NCBI GenBank assembly: GCA_002440975.1
Contig: DJWN01000114.1
Location: 1 to 16,167, forward strand
DNA from: Bacteroidales bacterium UBA6229
Lineage (GTDB): Bacteria; Bacteroidota; Bacteroidia; Bacteroidales; F082
Length of the DNA stretch: 16,167 nt
Direction: 5' to 3'
Part shown: positions 1 to 4,894 of the stretch, one piece after another
Numbering within the stretch: the stretch's first letter is position 1
Layout: each line of letters opens with the position of its first letter
Made by a program: the position numbers and the translations under genes
Notes under the pieces: model-generated
Told to the model about the DNA's origin: nothing
Seen by the model: the letters and a program-made list of their open reading frames with translations, nothing else
Database searches by the model: none

Positions 1-1619
1 TAATTAGTACGGAATGTGTGGCTTTCATTAAGTTTCAACATAGCACTTAATACAGGGACAAAATAAGTATGGAAGTCTTTTATACTATCGTTAATAAGGA
101 TGTTTGTGTTTTCGATTCTCAACCCATTAATAAAACTGAATTTCCCTATATTATTTAAATAAAAATCGTAATATACTGAGTTACGGTACTCGTCATATAA
201 AAAGTACTCCATCAATCCATCGTTGTTGTATTGGTTATTAAAACTTCTGAAATAGAAGTTGTACCCAACTTCATAATTAAATGTATTACTTAGGGTTTGT
301 GTATAATCTACTTTGAAGTTTAACGAAGTTTTGTCATCTTCATTAATAGTTTTCCGATCAACCATTTGCAGTATCGAACCATTGGCGTTAAAATAGGTGT
401 CTGAAATCATTCTGTTGCTATTGAAATCCATTTGATAATAGTTTACATCAAACGAAATATTAGTTTCTGGTTTGTTAAATTCCTTTTCGAAGTAAAGCGA
501 ATAATTTTGCATGATGTAATCACCCTCGGGTTTTAGATTGGTTTGGAAGTTATTTATCAATATACTATCATGATATGTTTTAGTATGTGATGTTGTTTCT
601 CTGTTGGTATTGATTATTTTATAATCACCAGTAAAATTGAAGGTATTTTTTGAGTTGATGAAGTAATCAAAACCATATTGAAAAAAATGGCCTATTTCTA
701 TTGGATTTTCAGAAAAGGCTTCGGTTGTATTAAAATTAATAGCATTATTTGAAAACGTACTATCCCATCCATTACTTGATTGGCTGTGATTTCGGTAGTG
801 AAATTGGTAACCTAGAAAAAACCGCAATTTACTAACGCCATATTCTATATTTGCTGATGATTCATTATGCCGAAGGCCGAAATAGTCTAAATCAACATTT
901 ATCGTTAGGCCACTATTTCTTTTTTTCAGGATTATATTTATAACCCCGGTGTATTCTGAATCAAATTTTGAAGAAGGAGCTTTAATAATTTCAATTCTGT
1001 CTATTAACTTCGGGTCGAGTGTTTTCAGGTTGATATTTCCAGATCTATCAATTCCGTCAATCAACACAAGGACATTATCTTTTCCCAATATTGTAACGCT
1101 ATTGTTGAGTATATTTACTTTAAGTCCTGGGACCTTTTTCAAAAGGTCAATTGTAGTTAAGGAGCTTTTCAACATATTAGAATCAGGAACTACAACGTCT
1201 TTGCTTACTAATGATAAATAGGAGCTGCGCTCCCCCTTAATTACAAGCTCTTCAAGTTGTTCCTCAGACCGGGTCAATTCAATCTTTTCCAGGTTTAACT
1301 TTCTGTTACTGTTTGATAAGTTAACGAACTGGATATTCGGTTGAAAGCCAACAAAACTAATTTTCAGCAAATATTTCCCCATTTCTAATTGTTCAAGCCT
1401 GAATTCACCTTTTTCATCAGTTATTGTTCCCATTAGCATCGTTGAATCAACTGTATTTAATAGCTGAACAGTTGCAAATTGAATTCTTTGATTAAATTGA
1501 TCTACAACAAAGCCACTGATAACTCCTTTAAAGTTTTGTTGGCCAAAAGAATAGAAACCCCAGAATATTATGAAAACTGAAAGCATATGTTTAACAATAT
1601 TTACAATCCGTTCCTTCAT
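1..1619 (-). CDS. Outer-membrane beta-barrel / TonB-dependent receptor family protein, 3' part cut by window edge
   Basis: The minus frame from ATG at 1619 stays open to the left edge, giving 539 codons; the C-terminus lies outside. The N-terminus is a hydrophobic signal peptide (about residues 1-24, ending near SFGQQ). A carboxypeptidase-regulatory-like beta domain follows (about 27-110, with GFVVDQFNQRI, GTITDEKGEF and LKISFVGFQP). Next is a plug-like domain (about 125-230, with DLLKKVPGLKV, NVLVLIDGIDRSG, RIEIIKAPSSKFD and GVINIILKKR). After that come aromatic-rich alternating strands typical of a barrel. This order is that of the outer-membrane beta-barrel family (PF14905-like) related to TonB-dependent receptors. 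The start is 9 nt after the stop of the radical SAM gene, so the two are surely co-transcribed. By context it may move or sense the peptide product, or a factor acting on it; the sequence does not show the ligand. The call of family is firm, the role is inference. Confidence 0.85.
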   Translation of the reverse strand, partial: MKERIVNIVKHMLSVFIIFWGFYSFGQQNFKGVISGFVVDQFNQRIQFATVQLLNTVDSTMLMGTITDEKGEFRLEQLEMGKYLLKISFVGFQPNIQFVNLSNSNRKLNLEKIELTRSEEQLEELVIKGERSSYLSLVSKDVVVPDSNMLKSSLTTIDLLKKVPGLKVNILNNSVTILGKDNVLVLIDGIDRSGNINLKTLDPKLIDRIEIIKAPSSKFDSEYTGVINIILKKRNSGLTINVDLDYFGLRHNESSANIEYGVSKLRFFLGYQFHYRNHSQSSNGWDSTFSNNAINFNTTEAFSENPIEIGHFFQYGFDYFINSKNTFNFTGDYKIINTNRETTSHTKTYHDSILINNFQTNLKPEGDYIMQNYSLYFEKEFNKPETNISFDVNYYQMDFNSNRMISDTYFNANGSILQMVDRKTINEDDKTSLNFKVDYTQTLSNTFNYEVGYNFYFRSFNNQYNNDGLMEYFLYDEYRNSVYYDFYLNNIGKFSFINGLRIENTNILINDSIKDFHTYFVPVLSAMLKLNESHTFRTN

Positions 1620-1628
1620 ATTCGATTA

Positions 1629-3122
1629 TTAGAATTGCTTACTGAAATAAGACTCTATTGCTGGAGCTTTTGGACAATCTGGGTCGGGATAATCCCAGTT
1701 ATCATTTCCATAAGCTTTTATCGCATTTAACCAACAGATATGTTTGAATTCATGACAAACTTCAAAATCGAAACATGAACTACAAGGACTATTACCTTTT
1801 ATTTCTTTTTGCTTAATCGTATATAGATTTAATGCCTTTGTGGATTTCCAAACTTCCGAAATTGAACTATTTACTACATTTCCAATTAAAAATCTCGGAT
1901 GCCAATATAACTGTTCACAAATAGTTACATCACCATCAGGTAAAATAACTAAATTTGAATAATTACCCGAACAAAGAACTTTTTGATTATTAAAATGTGC
2001 TATTGATGTATATTCATCTTTCTCAGCATCTGAATCGTAGTATATTTTAAAGGAATGATCTTTTTCGTTATTTAGAGAGTTTAAAAAGGTAATAATATTT
2101 TCATAATCATCTTTGTTAATCAGAAATTTTCTATTTTCTTCATCGCTCTTATAAAGCGAAGAATGAGCATTATCTATTCTCCAATCATTAATATTATTAT
2201 GTTCTTTTAAAAACAAAAACAGACTATTCAAATTGTTTAATTCTGCATTATGATTTGTGATAATAGTATGAATGTCAATCATGATATTTTTGTCTTCAAG
2301 TAAATAAAACATTTGTTTTATGCTCGATAGATATTTCTCAGAGTTTTTTATTAATAATACATTTTTCAGGAGATCGGTTGTAACGGAGTCTAAAGAAAAT
2401 TGAATCTTTTTTATTCTTAATTGACTCAATTTGTTAACAGAATCAATGTTTAGGGGAGTTTTTGTTGACAAAAGTGGTTCAAATCCATTCTTATGCAATT
2501 CTTTAAGCAAATCGAACCAATGCCTATATAAAAAGAAATCACCTCCTGTAATTTCAAAAGCTCTCGCTTCATTTTCCCTTGCTTCCTTTATCAAAGAGAA
2601 AATACGACTTAATTTTAATGGATTAGCAATTTTTTTTCTATTTGCATAGCAATAAATATAATTTGTAGTACATTCTGTATTAACCATTAAATGAATGTCT
2701 AATGGGAATGAATGCCTTTTTTTTCTCAAATCAAGTTTGTTGTAATTAAACATATCTGGATTATATGAATGCTTAATTGATATAAAGTCCTCATTTGGCT
2801 TTATGGAAATTAAACACCTCTTCGGAAAAATATAATCTAGTTCTTGTGCTTTTAAAAGAAAATTCGATTCATTGTCAATTAAATTATCTGTTAGTTCACT
2901 AATCTTTTGATAAGGAACATTAAAAAACATGGATGCTTTTTTCAGGGAATCAATATAATTCTCTCCATTGAAAAAAGAAAAAATCATTGCATGAAGTGGG
3001 TGAAGGATAGATTCCCAGCCTTCTTCCCCGTTACATGATGTACTAAACAAAGAGGATGAGTATATGATTGCCCTATCTTCAATGAACTTCAATTTATAAT
3101 CTGGATTTAGTATTACATTCAT
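1629..3122 (-). CDS. Radical SAM/SPASM peptide maturase-like protein with a degenerate CxxxYxxC motif
   Basis: A 497-aa protein starting at ATG 3122. An in-frame ATG at 3173 is rejected because it lies inside a hairpin. Residues about 36-85 (HPLHAMIFSFFNGENYIDSL and on) resemble a PqqD-like winged-helix peptide-recognition domain. The radical SAM barrel begins at LDIHLMVNTEC: the cluster motif reads C151-x3-Y155-x2-C158, where C-x3-C-x2-C is expected, followed by YANR. ITGGD (191-195) matches the GGE motif and QFSLDS (241-246) a core strand. The C-terminus is SPASM-like, with Cys at 384, 402, 447, 450, 456, 463 and 483 and the phrases GDVTICEQ and FLIGNV. Family knowledge: such proteins form thioether or C-C crosslinks in Cys-rich peptides. 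The upstream gene is a GG-leader peptide; the downstream gene is an outer-membrane receptor. The Cys-to-Tyr change may make it a pseudo-enzyme, comparable to the pseudo-rSAM proteins described for GG-Bacteroidales systems. Confidence 0.88.
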   Translation of the reverse strand: MNVILNPDYKLKFIEDRAIIYSSSLFSTSCNGEEGWESILHPLHAMIFSFFNGENYIDSLKKASMFFNVPYQKISELTDNLIDNESNFLLKAQELDYIFPKRCLISIKPNEDFISIKHSYNPDMFNYNKLDLRKKRHSFPLDIHLMVNTECTTNYIYCYANRKKIANPLKLSRIFSLIKEARENEARAFEITGGDFFLYRHWFDLLKELHKNGFEPLLSTKTPLNIDSVNKLSQLRIKKIQFSLDSVTTDLLKNVLLIKNSEKYLSSIKQMFYLLEDKNIMIDIHTIITNHNAELNNLNSLFLFLKEHNNINDWRIDNAHSSLYKSDEENRKFLINKDDYENIITFLNSLNNEKDHSFKIYYDSDAEKDEYTSIAHFNNQKVLCSGNYSNLVILPDGDVTICEQLYWHPRFLIGNVVNSSISEVWKSTKALNLYTIKQKEIKGNSPCSSCFDFEVCHEFKHICWLNAIKAYGNDNWDYPDPDCPKAPAIESYFSKQF

Positions 3123-3143
3123 GTTTATTTTTATTAGAAACAG

Positions 3144-3181
3144 GAAAGAGCATGCATTATAAAAATTATGCATGCTCTTTC
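3144..3181 (-). terminator. Hairpin between precursor and maturase genes (attenuator or terminator-like)
   Basis: A perfect 14-bp inverted repeat, arms 3144-3157 and 3168-3181 (GAAAGAGCATGCAT and its complement) around a 10-nt AT-rich loop. It begins 6 nt after the stop of the 48-aa peptide gene and ends 21 nt before the maturase start. The sequence after it on the minus strand (CTGTTTCTAATAAAAA) has only a weak T-run, so complete termination is not assured. The likely role, by inference, is partial termination or 3'-end protection that makes the precursor more abundant than its enzyme, as in other peptide operons. The near-symmetry means it could act on either strand. Confidence 0.65.
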
Positions 3182-3187
3182 GACAAT

Positions 3188-3334
3188 CTACCGACTACTT
3201 TTCTTTGTAACATTGTAACAAGTCTTACAGTCGGATCTACAAGACCAGCATGGACTATCAGCACCGCCTTTAACTTTTCTCATTTCACCCGCTAATAGTG
3301 TTTCCATGTCCCTCTTAATTACTGATTTTTTCAT
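3188..3334 (-). CDS. Double-glycine leader, Cys-rich RiPP precursor peptide (48 aa)
   Basis: ATG at 3334-3332 opens a 48-codon frame ending TAG at 3188. The leader (residues 1-24) starts MKKSVIKRDMETLL and ends GEMRKVKGG, which fits the Bacteroidota GG-leader pattern (L..xEM..V.GG). Cleavage after G24 would release a 24-residue core starting ADSP. The core holds CWSCRSDCKTCY, that is Cys 29, 32, 36 and 39 in CxxC-xxx-CxxC, followed by a basic tail ending KKSSR. This is the pattern of natural-product precursors matured by radical SAM/SPASM proteins, and such a gene follows directly. It is a little short for routine gene callers. Release would normally need a C39-peptidase ABC exporter, which is not in this window. 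The modification type (thioether, disulfide or metal-bound) cannot be told from sequence. The coding call is strong from leader, core and context together. Confidence 0.87.
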   Translation of the reverse strand: MKKSVIKRDMETLLAGEMRKVKGGADSPCWSCRSDCKTCYNVTKKSSR

Positions 3335-3422
3335 ATAATGGAAGTTTTTAATGAATGGGCTGCATTTAGAGTGGCTTCACCCTTATCACTTACTAAATTT
3401 TTGGTATCTCAGAATAGGATAT

Positions 3423-3455
3423 GTAAAAGTACAACACAAGTACCCCGCAAGTCAA
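3423..3455 (-). promoter_or_regulatory. Candidate promoter of the peptide operon
   Basis: On the minus strand TTG (3455-3453, within TTTTCTTGACT) is followed after 21 nt by TACTTTTA (3431-3424), which matches 7 of 8 positions of the Bacteroidota -7 box TAnnTTTG. It lies about 90 nt before the precursor start and just downstream of the three LytTR-like repeats, the usual position for an activator-dependent promoter. No transcription data support it. Confidence 0.5.
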
Positions 3456-3473
3456 GAAAACTTTGAGTTATCT

Positions 3474-3525
3474 AATAAGCGGTTTATTTTCATAAATGAG
3501 CGGTATGTTTCTTCAAATGAGCGGT
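3474..3525 (-). promoter_or_regulatory. Three LytTR-type binding sites in direct repeat, 21-bp period
   Basis: On the minus strand the nonamers are ACCGCTCAT (3525-3517), ACCGCTCAT (3504-3496) and ACCGCTTAT (3483-3475), exactly 21 bp apart. LytTR proteins are known to bind direct 9-bp repeats spaced about two helical turns apart, with the general pattern [TA][AC][CA]GTTN[AG][TG]; each nonamer here matches 8 of 9 positions (GCT for GTT). The sites sit 3 nt beyond the stop codon of the LytTR gene and about 20 bp upstream of the candidate -33 box of the peptide operon. A local regulatory circuit is the simplest reading. Confidence 0.72.
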
Positions 3526-3528
3526 ACT

Positions 3529-3876
3529 TTACTTATCGAGATTTTTCCTAAAAACGCACCATTTTCTTCTTGAAACTTTCATTTCTACCTCTGTTGTGGT
3601 TTCAACACATCTTTTTTTACCGGAAATGTAGCTTTTGAAATATTTCAGGTTGACCATAGTGTTTCGGTTAATCCTGTAAAATCCGTAACCATCTACTTTT
3701 TCTTCAATCTCTTTGAGCAACTTGGAACAAGATACTGGTGAAATACCATCTTTTATGTGGATCGTTGAAACGTAGCCCCCACTTTCAACATACACAATGT
3801 TTTCAATAAATATCTGGTGTGCTTTTCCCTTTTCTTTCAGTATTATTGTTTTGTCCTTTTGGTTACTGTAGTCCAT
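3529..3876 (-). CDS. Stand-alone LytTR-family DNA-binding transcriptional regulator
   Basis: A 115-aa protein that consists almost only of a LytTR domain: IFIENIVYVESGGYVSTIHI (about 22-41), a middle stretch SCSKLLKEIEEKV, and the family hallmark FYRINRNTMVNLKYFKSYI (about 86-104 counting loosely) with a basic C-terminus (KVSRRKW). LytTR domains bind DNA through a beta-fold and usually follow a receiver domain; here there is no receiver or membrane part, so the input signal is not encoded in this protein. Just past its stop codon lie three 21-bp-spaced repeats that fit LytTR sites, then the promoter of the GG-leader peptide gene. It therefore probably activates the peptide operon. No terminator is seen between the two, so read-through from this gene is also possible. 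Start at ATG 3876 gives a full-length domain. Confidence 0.9.
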   Translation of the reverse strand: MDYSNQKDKTIILKEKGKAHQIFIENIVYVESGGYVSTIHIKDGISPVSCSKLLKEIEEKVDGYGFYRINRNTMVNLKYFKSYISGKKRCVETTTEVEMKVSRRKWCVFRKNLDK

Positions 3877-3907
3877 AATTTAACAATTTTGGTTCTAAAT
3901 TTACTAT

Positions 3908-3935
3908 ATTATAGTTACTACTTGTGCGTAGTCAA
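3908..3935 (-). promoter_or_regulatory. Candidate promoter of the LytTR gene
   Basis: The minus strand reads TTG (3935-3933) then 19 nt, then TATAAT (3913-3908), about 30 nt before the LytTR start codon. The -33 region shares a 12-bp identical block (AGTCAAGAAAAC on the plus strand, 3930-3941) with the candidate promoter of the peptide operon (3450-3461). Confidence 0.42.
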
Positions 3936-4398
3936 GAAAACAGCTCTTGCCACAAAAAATCCGTTTTAGAGATGGCTTGTGTGTTTTTGCGGGATGTGCT
4001 GTTTTTGAGCGTTGGCTTTTTTATATTTTTGTCATAATGCAGTAAAAATTTCATTGTTGTTGTATCGGTATCTTTTTTTTCGGCTTGGTTGTAACTGCTT
4101 GTCCTGTTTTCATGGTTAAAAGGCTTTTAGAGGATAAACTTATCAAAAACCAAAAACCCAACCCATACCTTGGGCGGAAAGTACTATCCAATCTCTTGGT
4201 TGTGATATGGGCAGAAATTTCGATCGTTTTGCTGTTGGCATGATCAGGTTTGGGTTATTGTCGCCGCCAATTTAGCAATTCTTCTTTTATTAGGCCAAGG
4301 AATCTCTGAAAAAAATAAAAAATTTCGTTATAATGACACACTTTTTTAAACACTCCTATAACAACAAACCTAAGCTAATCCCACTGCTCACCATCATT
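3936..4398. other. Intergenic region, AT-rich, with a possible decayed ORF
   Basis: No intact gene is convincing here. The plus frame 4046-4243 is open; from ATG 4112 it encodes 43 residues (starting MVKRLLEDKLIKNQK, ending in the hydrophobic EISIVLLLA) and then stops at TGA 4241. Shifting by +1 continues with a second hydrophobic stretch (VWVIVAANLAILLLLGQG) and a charged tail to TAA at about 4347. This could be a small two-helix membrane protein broken by one frameshift, or chance. No RNA gene or transposon end is seen. Confidence 0.3.
4112..4347 (+). pseudogene. Possible frameshifted remnant of a small two-helix membrane protein
   Basis: From ATG 4112 the frame gives a charged N-terminus (MVKRLLEDKLIKNQKPNPY) followed by a hydrophobic stretch VLSNLLVVIWAEISIVLLLA and a stop at 4241-4243. 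In the +1 frame, from about 4245, the translation is QVWVIVAANLAILLLLGQG then SEKNKKFRYNDTLF and a stop. The joined product would be about 77 residues, with a polar head, two membrane helices and a polar tail, which is more protein-like than either piece alone. I do not recognise the family. It could also be an artefact of AT-rich sequence; confidence is low. Confidence 0.25.
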
Positions 4399-4650
4399 CA
4401 ATTCCTTGCATAAGCCATTCGAGTCCGCATCATTGTTGTTCGAGTGCACATCGTTGCTGTTCTAGTCCGCATCGTTGTTGTTCGAGTACCCATCGTTGCT
4501 GTTCTAGTCCGCATCGTTGTTGTTCGAGTACACATTGTTGCTGTTCTAGTCCGCATCGTTGCCGTTCGAGTCCGCATCATTGTTGTTCGAGTGCACATCG
4601 TTGTTATTCGAGTCTTTGCATAAGTCGTTCAAGTCCTTGCATGAGCTGTT
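4399..4650. repeat. 21-bp tandem repeat array, 12 units in two classes
   Basis: Twelve consecutive 21-bp units without spacers. Nine central units (4420-4608) follow the pattern CGAGTCCGCATC plus a GTTGTT-rich tail, with variants at a few positions (CGAG/CTAG; CCGC/GCAC/ACAC/ACCC). Units alternate, giving a partial 42-bp higher-order period. One outer unit on the left (4399-4419) and two on the right (4609-4650) belong to a second class with CCTTGCATAAG-like cores, so the array is bordered by the same variant on both sides. The period keeps a frame open on both strands (minus strand reads as repeating MRTRTAT-like heptads), but no start, composition or context supports a protein. Likely a minisatellite subject to slippage; function unknown. 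Confidence 0.85.
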
Positions 4651-4844
4651 CATTTCTTCGTATAAGGGAGCCTTAAACAACTGTTAAATATTCTTAAAAC
4701 AGTGTTTTCCGGCGTTTTAGTAAAGTCAAACCATAACATCCTAAAGTTCTGGTAAAGAAATGCTTTAATTCTTAAAAGGGCGTAGTCGAGCATATATTCT
4801 GATCTATGTCAATTATTTGGCATAAGTAGCAACCCCTTTTGGTT
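4651..4844. other. Leader region before the cytochrome c synthase gene
   Basis: AT-rich non-coding sequence between the tandem repeat and the promoter box at 4845. It contains a small imperfect inverted repeat around 4679-4705 (ACTGTT ... AACAGT, 13-nt loop). No gene, RNA or strong terminator is visible. Confidence 0.4.
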
Positions 4845-4852
4845 TATCTTTG
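4845..4852 (+). promoter_or_regulatory. -7 promoter box TATCTTTG of the ccsBA gene
   Basis: TATCTTTG is a perfect match to the Bacteroidota -7 consensus TAnnTTTG. A TTTG lies upstream at 4816-4819, but with a 25-nt spacer, longer than the usual 19-21. If used, transcription would start near 4859, which excludes the in-frame TTG at 4850 as a start codon and favours ATG 4895. Confidence 0.5.
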
Positions 4853-4894
4853 ATTCGAAAATGGATTAATACCTTATTCAAACTGTTCAATCAC

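Noticed and set aside
949..1221. 90-codon plus-strand frame
   Set aside because: It lies opposite the plug domain of the receptor gene, which has clear family motifs on the minus strand.
3123..3173. N-terminal extension of the maturase to ATG 3173
   Set aside because: The extension is translated from the hairpin and its flank, and the domain starts after ATG 3122.
3351..3551. 66-codon plus-strand frame over the LytTR repeats
   Set aside because: It is open because of the 21-bp repeats and overlaps the peptide promoter and the end of the LytTR gene; the translation has no domain character.
4398..4598. 66-codon minus-strand frame with MRTRTAT-like heptads
   Set aside because: It is the translation of the 21-bp tandem repeat; other frames are also long and no start signal or context supports it.
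4399..4650. CRISPR array
   Set aside because: Units are contiguous 21-bp repeats with no unique spacers, and there are no cas genes.
4399..4650. Tandem repeat as a LytTR binding array, because of the same 21-bp period
   Set aside because: The best nonamer in the unit (ATCGTTGTT) matches only 7 of 9 positions of the general pattern and differs from the sites at 3474-3525.
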